A stretch of DNA of 64,000 bases from JBDKTH01 sp964558295 (GTDB taxonomy: Bacteria > Planctomycetota > Planctomycetia > Pirellulales > Thermoguttaceae), in assembly GCA_964558295.1 (NCBI GenBank), contig CAZLDQ010000002.1, positions 1 through 64,000 of the forward strand, given 5' to 3'. How positions within the stretch are numbered: position 1 is the first letter of the stretch; every line of letters begins with the position of its first letter. Below, one piece after another: positions 18,208-27,449 of the stretch. A model generated the notes under the pieces. The model saw only the letters and a program-made list of their open reading frames with translations. It did no database searches and was not told where the DNA came from. The position numbers and the translations under genes are program-made.

Positions 18208-19368
18208 TCATCCTTTCGAATTACGGCGATAGAAGGGCAGTTTGACAATCCGGGCCGGTTCTAGACGGCCCCGCACATCGACCTGGACTTCCGTACCCGG
18301 CTCGGCGAACTCGGGCGGAACATACCCCATAGCAATGGGCTTCTTCAGGGTAGGCGAATACGTGCCGCTGGTGGTCTGACCAATCACCCGCCCCCCGACA
18401 CAAATGGGAGAGTGTTCCCGAGCAGGCCGGCGCCCGGTCAACTCCAAGCCAACGCGAGTCCGGGTGAGCGGCTCGCTCTGAATCCTCTTCAAAGCGTCAC
18501 GGCCAGGGAAATCGTAGCCGACCAAATGACAAGCTGCCCCAAGGCCGGCCTCAAACGGATTGATCGTTTCGCTCAACTCGTGGCCGTAAAGCGGCATGCC
18601 GGCTTCCAAGCGGAGCGTGTCGCGGGCACCAAGCCCCGTGGGAACCGCGCCCAATGACTTGCCTCGTTCAATGAGGACTTCCCAGAGGTCCACAGCGATC
18701 GGTGCCCCGATGCTCAACTCAAAGCCGTCTTCGCCCGTGTAACCGGTACGACTAATGATCCCGCCCTGGCGTCGTGCGGCTGGATGTAGGATGCGAACCT
18801 GAGCCCCGCGGTAATACTTCATCGAGGCCAGGTCTTCGTCGACCAGCGGCTGCAAGAGTTCCAACGCGCGAGGCCCTTGGATGGCAAACATCGCCCACAG
18901 GTAGGTGACGTCGGTCCAGACGATCTCCCGGCCACGCGCTTCGGCCTTTTCCCGCGGCAAATGAGCAGCAGTCCAGTCCACAATCTTCTGCCGGTTCGAG
19001 GCGTTGACCACCAGCACGTAAAACGGCTGACCGAACTCATCGTGGTAGTAACCGATCAACACGTCGTCGAGAATTCCACCGGCGTCGTTGGTCACCAGCG
19101 AGTAGCGGATCTGGCTGGGTGCCATGTCGGCCACACGCCGAGTCAACAGACCAGCGAGGAATTCGGCGGCACCGGGACCTTCAAAACGGAGCCGGCCCAT
19201 GTGGGAGATATCGGTTAGGGCACAAGCCGAGCGGGTCGCCTCGTGCTCTTCGATGATCGACGTGTACTGGACCGGCATACTCCAACCGGCAAACTCGACC
19301 ATTCGGGCCCCGCGGGCAACATGCCACTCGTAGAGCGGGGTCCGCAACAACGTCTGGGTAGCATCCAT
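18208..19368 (-). CDS. gcvT: Aminomethyltransferase, glycine cleavage T protein
   Basis: Transfers the methylene group from aminomethyl-lipoyl GcvH to tetrahydrofolate and releases ammonia. 386 residues from the ATG at 19368 (MDATQTLLRTPLYEWH); a TTG four codons upstream is less likely. Family segments are present: GARMVEFAGWSMPVQY, SHMGRLRFEGPGA, the folate-site TGYTGEDGFELS, and LGARDTLRLEAGMPLYGHE. It is the first gene of the gcv operon. A short perfect CCCCC/GGGGG hairpin (19396-19408) sits in the leader, and I see no glycine riboswitch. Confidence 0.96.
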   Translation of the reverse strand: MDATQTLLRTPLYEWHVARGARMVEFAGWSMPVQYTSIIEEHEATRSACALTDISHMGRLRFEGPGAAEFLAGLLTRRVADMAPSQIRYSLVTNDAGGILDDVLIGYYHDEFGQPFYVLVVNASNRQKIVDWTAAHLPREKAEARGREIVWTDVTYLWAMFAIQGPRALELLQPLVDEDLASMKYYRGAQVRILHPAARRQGGIISRTGYTGEDGFELSIGAPIAVDLWEVLIERGKSLGAVPTGLGARDTLRLEAGMPLYGHELSETINPFEAGLGAACHLVGYDFPGRDALKRIQSEPLTRTRVGLELTGRRPAREHSPICVGGRVIGQTTSGTYSPTLKKPIAMGYVPPEFAEPGTEVQVDVRGRLEPARIVKLPFYRRNSKG

Positions 19369-19380
19369 CGCGGTGTGCAA

Positions 19381-19834
19381 TCCGTTCGAATGAAACCCCC
19401 ATTGGGGGCTGTGACTAAACTTAAACCGTCATTGTACTGCCCGTCTGCTTGCTGAACAGGGGTTCCACCGTGAACTCATCCGTCTTCAGTCCGGAACCCA
19501 GGAGCATGAACAGGTGGAGAGATCGGCAGCGGCACTCTTGTCGTGGCATGACTCTGGAGGCTACATCGATACCACCCTTTTTGTTTACTTGCTTCGTTCT
19601 CCAGAAATATGGTAGAACCACAGTCAGAAGAGGGCACGTCTTCGGGGGTGGAAGAACGCCCTTCGCAGTTCCCGTTGCATCAGTCTCCTTCATCGCTTTC
19701 TGGGGCTCGCAGTTCTGCGGACGCTGCTGATTGGCAAACGGTGAGGCATACCACAAGGGCTGGCATTCTCAGGCCAGATCCTTTTGGCGGGTGTCTGATT
19801 TCCATGTCAGTTGCGAAAAGAAAGGGAGCAGGTC
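19381..19834. other. Divergent intergenic region between gcvT and the Hint-protein gene
   Basis: About 450 bases without a convincing gene. On the minus strand a TACAAT (19431-19436) could be a -10 for gcvT without a good -35. A GC hairpin (19396-19400 with 19404-19408, 3-base loop) lies between it and the gcvT start. On the plus strand only weak promoter-like hexamers precede the Hint gene. The conserved sequence blocks of glycine riboswitches are not visible. Confidence 0.4.
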
Positions 19835-21739
19835 ATGAAGAGGCTTCGCAGTTCTTGGCCGACGGTGGCAGTCCTCTCCATTGTCGCCTGGTTCTGGACA
19901 AGCCCGGTTCCAGCGGCCAAACAGGCCGAGAAAGTCCGGGCAGCGGACAAGATTGTGGTGGAGACCCTCCAACACGAGGCCGAAAAAGGGCTCGCTGACC
20001 GCGCCGCAGCCCTCCACCCAGCGATCGAATTGGTGCCGACGCATCGCCAGGCTCGGTGGCACAGCGGATTTGTCTACGACACGTTGACCAACCAGTGGTT
20101 GCGATTCGACGAACTGCCGCAGTATTGCGGGAAGGACAGCCGCCTGAAGGCCTATCGCAAGGTCCGGGATGACGCTCCTCAGACGCCGGCCGGTGAACTG
20201 GAACTGGCCCGCTGGTGCAAGAAGCACAAACTCCACAGCCAAGCCCGGGCCCACCTGAACCAGATTCTCCAACAGAACCCCGATCACACCGAAGCGCACA
20301 GCGAGCTTGGCGAACGACTCATAAAAGGAACCTGGGTCTCAGCGGCCGACTTCGCCGAGGCCCCCGCCCGGGCAAACCAAGCGGCCGACGACCTGAGGCT
20401 ATGGAAACCTCGCCTGGAACGGATTCGAGATGACCTGTCATGCACTCGTCGGCCAAAGTCAGATCGGGCACAAGCAGTCTTGGCAGAAATCCGCGATCCC
20501 CGGGCGGTGGCAGCGATCGAAGCGGTACTCTGCATGGCCAGCGAAGACTTAGCCTTGTACGGCGTAGGCCAGCTTGCGAATATCCCCTGCAAGGAAGCAG
20601 CCGCTGCCTTGGCTTGGCATGCCGTCTTCTCTCCCTGGGAGACAGTCCGGGAAGCGGCCGGTAGGGCACTTCAATCGCAGGCGAAGCACGACTATGTGCC
20701 GCTGCTGCTTGGCGCGATGCAGGCACCGATTCAATCTCAGGTTCAAATCGACGGCTCAGCCCCCCTCGGTCTGCTTCTGTATCGACACATGTTCTATCGC
20801 GAGGGTCTGGACCAACGGAATCTCCTGGTTCTCGACGAAAGCTATCGGCATCTATTCTCTGCTCCATCCAACGGACCCTCGCCAGCAACCCCGGGAGTGG
20901 TCATTGGCCCGCGTATCGTCAACCCGATAGACCCAACCAGACTGAATGCCGACGATCTGCTGGCGCGTGTAGACGCGTGGAAAGCCGCTCGCTATAACGC
21001 GGCGATGGAAGCCGCCAAACGAGAGAAGGCCGTAGAGCAGTACAACCTAGTTGCCGAGGAGATGAACTCGCGGATCTCGTCGGCCCTCTCACAGGCCACA
21101 GGCCAGACCGCGCCGTCCACTCCAGCGGAATGGCAAAGTTGGTGGTATTATGACAACGAAGTAACGCCCGTTGATGAGACTCCACTCCGCACTCACTATC
21201 ACCACAGGGGGCATGCGAGTGTGACCTACTCGACGACCGCCGCTACTCTTACGTCGTGTCTTGCCCCTGGAACGCCCGTCTGGACCGAGACCGGCCCGGT
21301 GGCGGTTGAACGCGTTCGCGTCGGCGATCGGGTGGTGGCTTGCGATCCGAACACGGGAGCCCTGGAGTTGAAGCCCGTAGTACGTACCACCTTCAATCCA
21401 AACCCACCCACGCTGAAGCTTCACGTCGGCGGCGAAATCATCGAGACGACCGAAGGGCATGTGTTCTGGGTCTCCGGCAAGGGCTGGGGCAAGGCCCGGG
21501 ACCTTAGGGATGGCATGCAACTCCACACGCTCCAAGGCACCGTGGAGGTCAGACAGGTCGAGCCGGGCAAGGATCAATCGATGTTTAACCTTGTCGTGGC
21601 CGACTTCCACACCTATTTCGCCGGAAAGAACCGGGTACTGACTCACGATGTCACGATCCGCAAGCCCACAAACTGCCTCGTTCCAGGGTTCAATGCCGTA
21701 GCCCGCGACACTGCGGCAACCAGCATCACGGCTCCGTAG
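19835..21739 (+). CDS. Secreted protein with HEAT-like helical region and C-terminal Hint (intein/hedgehog-type) domain
   Basis: 634 residues from the ATG at 19835, preceded by GGGAG at a good distance. Residues 1-28 form a signal peptide (MKRLRSSWPTVAVLSIVAW, ending PVPAA). Residues ~30-440 are helical, with TPR/HEAT-like stretches (EHSELGERL-type and AAAALAWHAVFSPWETVREA). A Trp/Tyr-rich linker (EWQSWWYYDNE) leads to a Hint domain at about 475-605. It has Cys475 in SCLAPGTPVWTETGPVAVE, the block B His in TTEGHVFWV (~542), and a C-terminal VVADFHTYFAGKNRVLTHD. The Asn usually ending inteins is Asp here. About 29 residues follow (IRKPTNCLVPGF). Hint domains cleave or rearrange their own backbone; whether this one does is unknown. 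It converges with RNase R, and no partner gene is apparent. Confidence 0.8.
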   Translation: MKRLRSSWPTVAVLSIVAWFWTSPVPAAKQAEKVRAADKIVVETLQHEAEKGLADRAAALHPAIELVPTHRQARWHSGFVYDTLTNQWLRFDELPQYCGKDSRLKAYRKVRDDAPQTPAGELELARWCKKHKLHSQARAHLNQILQQNPDHTEAHSELGERLIKGTWVSAADFAEAPARANQAADDLRLWKPRLERIRDDLSCTRRPKSDRAQAVLAEIRDPRAVAAIEAVLCMASEDLALYGVGQLANIPCKEAAAALAWHAVFSPWETVREAAGRALQSQAKHDYVPLLLGAMQAPIQSQVQIDGSAPLGLLLYRHMFYREGLDQRNLLVLDESYRHLFSAPSNGPSPATPGVVIGPRIVNPIDPTRLNADDLLARVDAWKAARYNAAMEAAKREKAVEQYNLVAEEMNSRISSALSQATGQTAPSTPAEWQSWWYYDNEVTPVDETPLRTHYHHRGHASVTYSTTAATLTSCLAPGTPVWTETGPVAVERVRVGDRVVACDPNTGALELKPVVRTTFNPNPPTLKLHVGGEIIETTEGHVFWVSGKGWGKARDLRDGMQLHTLQGTVEVRQVEPGKDQSMFNLVVADFHTYFAGKNRVLTHDVTIRKPTNCLVPGFNAVARDTAATSITAP

Positions 21740-21841
21740 GCTCCACGATCCGAACGGCACTTGGGCAAGTACAACACATCCACCCGGTCTGACGCAGATC
21801 GCCGCCTCCAAAAAAGCGACCAAGAAAGCCGGCCCCACCGC

Positions 21842-24199
21842 CTACCCCTTCCGACGGCGGCTGCCGATGCGGCGGGTTTTCCGGGCGCGACGCTCCGCTT
21901 TGCGTTTCTTGGCCAGTTGCTTCGTCTCGCGTCTGATACGCCGAGAAGGAACCTCAGGCCCAAGTTCACCACCGGGGATTGGGCGGTGCTTGTGGGCAAT
22001 CAGGCGGAAATCCAACTCGCGACGGTCAACATCGACCCGGGCAACCGCCACCCGAAGCAAATCCCCCAGACGGAACATATTACCGGCACGGCGGCCGGTC
22101 AGCGAGTGTGTCGTACGATCGTAGGTATAGTAGTCGTCGACCAGAGCGTCGATGTGAATCAGTCCTTCGGCCGGCAACTCAATCCCTTGAACAAACAGCC
22201 CAAAGCGTTCTACCCCGGTCACGACGGCGTCCATCTGTTCGCCCACGCGACGGCTGAGATAGTCCAAGAGCTTGACGCGGACCAGCTCACGTTCAGCCGA
22301 TTCGGCGAGCCGCTCGCGTTCCGAGCAATGCTCGCCCAGGACAAACAGTTCGTTGATATCGGTAACCGGTTTGCGACCGGTCAGGAGCGATTCCAGGAGA
22401 CGATGGACGGTCAGGTCAGGATAGCGACGAATCGGTGAGGTGAAGTGGCAGTAGCAATCGCTGGCCAGAGCGTAATGGCCTTCTTCCTCCGGACTATAGA
22501 CGGCCCGTTGAAACGACCGCAACACGGCGTAGTTGACCGCATATTCTTCGGGTCGGCCTCGTACCCGTTCGAGGATTTCTTGAAGGGCAAAGCGGCTTTC
22601 GAGACTGTCGACCTGGAATCGCAATTCGCGGATGAATGCAGTGAGCGACTTGAGCTTGGCCGGCGAGGGACTCTTGTGAACACGGCGGAGAAAATAAAGA
22701 TTCTTGTCGCGGAGCATCTCGGCCACGGCTTCGTTGGCCGCGAGCATGAACTCTTCGATGATCTGGTGGCTTTCGGTGTTCACAACCACGTGGGCCCCAG
22801 ACACCCGACCCTGTTTGTCGAGTTCGACCTTCACCTCGGACATGTTCAACTCGATCGCCCCGCGTTGAAAACGCCGGCGGCGGAGGAGCATCGCCAACTG
22901 GTGCATGCGTCGAAGCAAATCGTGGACCTTGACGCCCCACCGCTTGCGGAATGGCTCGGGATCAGCCAGGAACTCGTCAACCTGGTCGTACGTCAGGCGT
23001 TTATGACTCTTAATCGCCGCCAAGTGATACTCGGCATTGGTACGCACGCCCTCGGGCGTAAACTCCATGTAGACGGTCTTGGTGTAACGGATTTTGTTGG
23101 GCTGGAGGCTCGCCAGCGAGTTGGAAATCATCTCCGGGAGCATTGGGATGACGCGGTCGGGCAGGTAGACACTCGTCCCCCGGTACCGGGCCTCCTGATC
23201 AAGCACCGTGCCAGGACGCACAAAGTGAGAAACGTCGGCAATGTGCACGCCCAGACGCCAGTGCCCTTCTTCGGTCATCTCCAGCGAGATCGCATCATCG
23301 AAGTCGCGGGCGTCGGCCGGATCAATGGTCACCACGGTTTCGTGGGTCGCGTCGAAGCGTCCGGGCGGAACGGCTTCTTCAAAGCGTTCGGCCTCTTGGC
23401 GGGCCGCCTCCAGGACTTCTTCAGAAAACTCACCAGGTAGCCCGAACTCGTGGATAATCGACAGCGTGTCCACGCCCGGTTTGCCACGAGGGCCGAGAAT
23501 CTCTCTGATCACTCCTTCCCCATCGTGATAGTGAGCGGGAAAGCGAACCATCTCGATCACGACCTTGTCGCCGGGCTGCACGCCGCTTGCCCCCGGATCA
23601 CCGACGGAGATCGGCTGGGCAAACACGCCCCCGTCAACCTCGACAAACGCCCCATCGGCCGACTCAAAATAGACTCCCACGAACCGATGGGTTTCCCGCT
23701 CGACGATTTCAACGATCTCGCCGCGCGGTCCGGGAACACGCCCCCGTCCCTTAAGCAGTTGTACGATCACGGTATCGCCCGTTGCTGCATCGGCCGAATC
23801 GCGAGCGGTAATGTAGATGTCGCGAGGCCCATCGCCTGGGGCAATCCCACTCGGACGTACAAAACCGTGACCTGCTTCGCTGCGGCGGAATATCCCGACG
23901 ATGCGATTGCTCTTCGTATGCGACAAACCGGCGCGCAAAGGTTTGTCGTGCGACGACCTGGTGGCTTTCCGCTCCTTCGCGGGCTGGGCCGTCACGGCAG
24001 GAGCCGTCGGCATGACGAGATGCCGGGAACCGTAAACAAGCAATCCGCGGCGAACCAGCCCTTTGACCATCTTGCGGACCTCGGGGACCTGGTCGGCCTC
24101 CAAACGCAGATGCTGGGCGATCACCCGTGGTTTGACCGGATGGTAACCGGGCTGGTTGACAAGGTCGAGGATTGCCTGTTGGAGATCGAGTTCTGCCAC
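21842..24199 (-). CDS. rnr: Ribonuclease R
   Basis: Processive 3'-5' exoribonuclease that degrades structured RNA. 785 residues from a GTG start at 24199 with AAGGGAACC upstream. In order: an N-terminal winged helix (1-70), cold-shock/OB domains (~95-260), the RNB catalytic domain with the metal-binding Asp cluster IDPADARDFDDA (~295) and LPDRVIPMLPE, an S1 domain (DAVVTGVERFGLFVQG, ~655-735) and a basic C-terminal tail (QLAKKRKAERRARKTRR). Its start lies about 110 bases after the stop of the YhaM-like exoribonuclease on the same strand, so two RNA-decay enzymes may share a transcript. Confidence 0.95.
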   Translation of the reverse strand: MAELDLQQAILDLVNQPGYHPVKPRVIAQHLRLEADQVPEVRKMVKGLVRRGLLVYGSRHLVMPTAPAVTAQPAKERKATRSSHDKPLRAGLSHTKSNRIVGIFRRSEAGHGFVRPSGIAPGDGPRDIYITARDSADAATGDTVIVQLLKGRGRVPGPRGEIVEIVERETHRFVGVYFESADGAFVEVDGGVFAQPISVGDPGASGVQPGDKVVIEMVRFPAHYHDGEGVIREILGPRGKPGVDTLSIIHEFGLPGEFSEEVLEAARQEAERFEEAVPPGRFDATHETVVTIDPADARDFDDAISLEMTEEGHWRLGVHIADVSHFVRPGTVLDQEARYRGTSVYLPDRVIPMLPEMISNSLASLQPNKIRYTKTVYMEFTPEGVRTNAEYHLAAIKSHKRLTYDQVDEFLADPEPFRKRWGVKVHDLLRRMHQLAMLLRRRRFQRGAIELNMSEVKVELDKQGRVSGAHVVVNTESHQIIEEFMLAANEAVAEMLRDKNLYFLRRVHKSPSPAKLKSLTAFIRELRFQVDSLESRFALQEILERVRGRPEEYAVNYAVLRSFQRAVYSPEEEGHYALASDCYCHFTSPIRRYPDLTVHRLLESLLTGRKPVTDINELFVLGEHCSERERLAESAERELVRVKLLDYLSRRVGEQMDAVVTGVERFGLFVQGIELPAEGLIHIDALVDDYYTYDRTTHSLTGRRAGNMFRLGDLLRVAVARVDVDRRELDFRLIAHKHRPIPGGELGPEVPSRRIRRETKQLAKKRKAERRARKTRRIGSRRRKG

Positions 24200-24309
24200 G
24201 GTGGTTCCCTTTTTTCAATGCAGACTCAGGAGCAGGATGAGCCCCCCGTTCGGCACTTGCGCCGGGCCCCAAACCGTGACACAACCCACGCTTTGCTCCA
24301 GGCCTATGC

Positions 24310-25284
24310 CTAATTCTTCTTGCCACTCCCTTTGAACAGCTTGCGGTTCATGTTGGGATTGTAATGGGTCCAGGACCCTTCCACGTTCGGGTCGTCGCGC
24401 AACTGCTGGTGGAAGGCGAACACCTTCGCATCCAGGTTGTCCAGGCAGAACAATGCGACGGCCGCGAGGGTCATGGGAAGCTTGGGACTCCCGTATTCAT
24501 ATTCGCCATGATGGCTGACAATCATATGTTTGAGCCGGAGCACCGTTTCTTCCGGAACCGGTTCACCCGAGAGTTTTTCCACTTCCCGGAGCTTCGCATC
24601 GAGCATGCCGACCGCCATCACCAGATGACCGATCAACTGGCCTTCGTCGCCATAGGCCAGCTCGCGGTCGTAGCTCAACTCGTCGACCTTCCCCATGTCG
24701 TGCAAAAAGGCGCCCATCAAGAGGAGATCGCGGTCGATCATCGGGTAACAGGGGGCGATGCGCAAGACCACTTCCATCAGGTTGACGACGTGCTCCAAAA
24801 GCCCGCCAAGATAGGCATGGTGGTGCTTGATCCCCGCCGGAGCCCGGCTAAGCTTCTCCAGAAACGCCTCGTCCATCAAGAAGCATTCAGCCAAGTTGCG
24901 CAGGTGGGGATCAGTGATCTCACGCAGCATCTCCGTGAGCCGGACCATCAGTTTGTCGACCTGCACGGACCCCACGGGGGTAAAGTCGTCCTCCACGACC
25001 TCGGAGGGATCAACCTTGGTAAGCCGGCTAATGATCAATTGCATAGCCCCCTGGAATAACTGCGTGGAGCCTTCGACCCGAACGAAGTCGCCATTCTCAA
25101 ACGACCGGTTCACCGCCTCGTTGGCATTCCACATCCGCGCACCGATTACGCCGGTACGGTCCGAAAGGTCGACCTGCAGGTAGAGGTTTCCGTTTCGATT
25201 GGGACGCAACTGCTTCTCCGTGGCACGAAAGACCTCGTTGACTGTCTCCTGCGGACCAAGCTGATTGACGTACCGTCGCTCCAT
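24310..25284 (-). CDS. YhaM-like 3'-5' exoribonuclease (OB fold plus HD domain)
   Basis: 324 residues; AAAGGAG lies 4 bases before the ATG. The N-terminal OB nucleic-acid-binding domain (about 15-105: LYLQVDLSDRTGVIGARMW) is followed by an HD phosphohydrolase domain. Its metal ligands are visible: HHAYLGGLLEH, FLHDMGK and MIVSHHGEYEYGSPK. This OB-HD order and length match the YhaM/CbfI family of Mn-dependent exoribonucleases. It precedes rnr on the same strand. A 20-bp perfect inverted repeat lies 47 bases upstream of the start. Confidence 0.88.
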   Translation of the reverse strand: MERRYVNQLGPQETVNEVFRATEKQLRPNRNGNLYLQVDLSDRTGVIGARMWNANEAVNRSFENGDFVRVEGSTQLFQGAMQLIISRLTKVDPSEVVEDDFTPVGSVQVDKLMVRLTEMLREITDPHLRNLAECFLMDEAFLEKLSRAPAGIKHHHAYLGGLLEHVVNLMEVVLRIAPCYPMIDRDLLLMGAFLHDMGKVDELSYDRELAYGDEGQLIGHLVMAVGMLDAKLREVEKLSGEPVPEETVLRLKHMIVSHHGEYEYGSPKLPMTLAAVALFCLDNLDAKVFAFHQQLRDDPNVEGSWTHYNPNMNRKLFKGSGKKN

Positions 25285-25588
25285 GAGGCTCCTTTCGGGA
25301 AATTGGGGCGGATCTGCTCCGGGTAAACGGAACGGGAGTCCTTTTCGCTTTTGTCACATGCACGTTGCATACCCCCTGAAGCGAAAAGGACTCCCGTTGC
25401 CATGTCATTGATTCTAGGGTCTGAAGGAATCCTCCACAAGGAGGATTCAGTTCCTCTTGCCGACCACCCCCCTGGTCACCTAAAATACCAACTTTTCCCA
25501 ATACTTCGCGACCAACCAGCACCGGATGCACCGGAATGGACNNNNNNNNNNAGCATTTCCTAATCCCTGACCCCCTAATCGTGAACCT
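25285..25588. promoter_or_regulatory. Intergenic region with two strong hairpins, between the YhaM-like gene and proS
   Basis: Holds a perfect 20-bp inverted repeat (25331-25350 with 25379-25398; 28-base spacer) and a second perfect 9-bp hairpin with a 4-base loop (GAATCCTCC at 25427-25435, GGAGGATTC at 25440-25448). Neither is followed by a T-tract. The region separates two divergent genes, so the palindromes may be operators or leader structures. A 10-N assembly gap follows at 25542. No Shine-Dalgarno sequence is seen before proS. Confidence 0.55.
25542..25551. other. Assembly gap (10 N)
   Basis: Ten undetermined bases 37 bases before the proS start. The true gap length is unknown, so the distance between the hairpins and proS, and possibly the physical linkage of the two sides, rests on scaffolding. 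Confidence 0.98.
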
Positions 25589-27343
25589 ATGCGTTGGACG
25601 CAAACCCTGATTCCGACGATGAAGGAAACGCCCGAAGGGGCGGAAATCCCTAGTCATGTGCTGATGCTTCGCGCCGGCCTGATTAACCAAGTCATGGCAG
25701 GGGCCTACACCTACCTCCCCTTGGGTCTCCGGTCGCTCCACAAGGCCGCCGCAATCGTGCGCCAGGAAATGGACGCTGCCGGGGCCGTGGAACTCTTGAT
25801 GCCCGCGTTAACGCCGATCTCGCTCTGGGAGCAAACCGGCCGGGTCGAGGCGTTTGGCGACGTACTGATCCAGTTCGCCGTGCGCCGCCAAAACCGAAAG
25901 GTGCAGATGGCCCTCGGTCCGACGCACGAAGAGGTCGTCACCGATCTGGTGGCCAAGTTCATTTCCAGCTATCGGCAGATGCCGATCACACTCTACCAGG
26001 TGCAGACCAAGTTCCGCAACGAAGAACGGCCCCGGTTCGGCGTATTGCGCACGAGCGAGTTCTTGATGAAGGACGCCTACAGCTTCGACACCTCGCTCGA
26101 AGGGCTCAACAAGAGCTACGAGAAGATGTATGCCGCCTACTGTCGGATTTTCGACCGCTGCGGATTGACCTATCTACCCGTCGAAGCGGAAAGCGGCCCG
26201 ATCGGCGGCGATGCCAGCCATGAGTTCATGATCCCCGCCGACAACGGCGAAGACTCCGTACTACACTGCAAACAGTGCGGCTATGCGGCGAATGTCGAAA
26301 AGGCCGAAATCGGCGCAAGGGGGGGCGAGGCCCCAGATACCGCGATGGAGCCGCTCCACACAGTTCCGACTCCCGGCGCTAGCACCATCGAGCAGGTCGC
26401 CCGCTTCCTGAAATGCCAACCGCAGAACCTGATCAAGACACTGATCTACGTGGCCGACGATAAGCCGATCGCTGTGCTCGTACGAGGCGACCACGAAGCC
26501 AATGAGAACAAGATTCGCCGGGCTGCCGGAGCTAAAAAGGTCGCGTTGGCCGATCCAAACCTGATTCAGAAGGTAACCGGCGCGCCGGTAGGCTTCGCCG
26601 GACCGGTGGGGATGGCCCAAAAGATTTCGATCTACGCGGACTTTGATGTGCAAGGGATGCGCAACGCCGTGACCGGCGCTAATGCCGCCGAGACCCACGT
26701 GACCGGCGTGAATCCCGGCCGCGACTTCGAACCGGAGGCCTATGCCGACCTGCGGAACGCGATGGACGGTGATCCATGCCCCCGATGCAGCGGCAAGCTG
26801 GCCCTCCGTCACGCGATCGAAGTGGGGCACGTGTTCAAATTGGGGACTAAGTATTCCGAAGCCCTGTCTGCCCGGTTCCTCGACGCCCAGGAGCAGTTGC
26901 GCACTATCATCATGGGATGCTACGGGATCGGCATCAACCGGATTATCGCCGGCTTGGTCGAAACGAACAACGACGCCGCAGGGATCATCTGGCCCGTGCC
27001 GGTGGCCCCCTACGAAGTGCTCCTGGTGCCCATGAAGGTCACCGACGAGGCGACGATGGAAGTGGCCAACCGATTCCACGACCAGCTGACGGCTGCCGGC
27101 GTGGACGTGCTAATGGATGACCGCGACTACCGGCCCGGCTTCAAGTTCAAGGATGCCGATCTCGTGGGCATTCCGCTGCGAGTGGTGATTGGCGAACGCG
27201 GCCTGAAGCAGGGGCAAATCGAGATCAAGTGGCGTTGGGACGCCGAGCCCGACATGTTGCCGCTCGAAGGCGCCGTCGAGAAGCTCGCTGAACTGATCCG
27301 CGAAGAGCGCGCGACTAACGCCCGATTCCGAGCCCGCTCCTGA
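25589..27343 (+). CDS. proS: Prolyl-tRNA synthetase, bacterial type with editing domain
   Basis: Charges tRNA-Pro. 584 residues. It begins [19 protein letters not shown], the standard ProS N-terminus. Class II motifs are present: motif 2 with [25 protein letters not shown] sequence (about 145-165), and motif 3 [16 protein letters not shown] (about 440). The YbaK-like editing insertion is complete ([10 protein letters not shown] to DLRNAMDG, about 265-390, with [10 protein letters not shown] and [11 protein letters not shown]). The C-terminal anticodon-binding domain follows. No ribosome-binding site is seen, and the upstream sequence is partly undetermined. A bidirectional terminator follows. 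Confidence 0.96.
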   Translation: MRWTQTLIPTMKETPEGAEIPSHVLMLRAGLINQVMAGAYTYLPLGLRSLHKAAAIVRQEMDAAGAVELLMPALTPISLWEQTGRVEAFGDVLIQFAVRRQNRKVQMALGPTHEEVVTDLVAKFISSYRQMPITLYQVQTKFRNEERPRFGVLRTSEFLMKDAYSFDTSLEGLNKSYEKMYAAYCRIFDRCGLTYLPVEAESGPIGGDASHEFMIPADNGEDSVLHCKQCGYAANVEKAEIGARGGEAPDTAMEPLHTVPTPGASTIEQVARFLKCQPQNLIKTLIYVADDKPIAVLVRGDHEANENKIRRAAGAKKVALADPNLIQKVTGAPVGFAGPVGMAQKISIYADFDVQGMRNAVTGANAAETHVTGVNPGRDFEPEAYADLRNAMDGDPCPRCSGKLALRHAIEVGHVFKLGTKYSEALSARFLDAQEQLRTIIMGCYGIGINRIIAGLVETNNDAAGIIWPVPVAPYEVLLVPMKVTDEATMEVANRFHDQLTAAGVDVLMDDRDYRPGFKFKDADLVGIPLRVVIGERGLKQGQIEIKWRWDAEPDMLPLEGAVEKLAELIREERATNARFRARS

Positions 27344-27376
27344 AGCGGCGACCGATCAGAGCAGATCCTATTCGAC

Positions 27377-27420
27377 CAAAAAGGACGGAGTTCTCCTTCG
27401 CAAGAGATCTCCGTCCTTTT
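27377..27420. terminator. Bidirectional intrinsic terminator between proS and the cytochrome gene
   Basis: A perfect 12-bp stem (27379-27390 with 27409-27420, AAAAGGACGGAG and its complement) has T-tracts on both strands, and four more pairs continue inside after one mismatch. It lies between the convergent ends of proS and the tetrahaem cytochrome gene and can end both transcripts. Confidence 0.9.
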
Positions 27421-27449
27421 ACTCTCTTCGATCGAATCCTCACTCCCCA

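Noticed and set aside
19381..19834. Glycine riboswitch upstream of gcvT
   Set aside because: The conserved glycine aptamer sequence blocks are not found on the minus strand; only a short CCCCC/GGGGG hairpin is present.
20284..20592. Possible toxin or immunity ORF opposite the Hint gene
   Set aside because: Shadow frames in the GC-rich coding region; no ribosome-binding site or domain.
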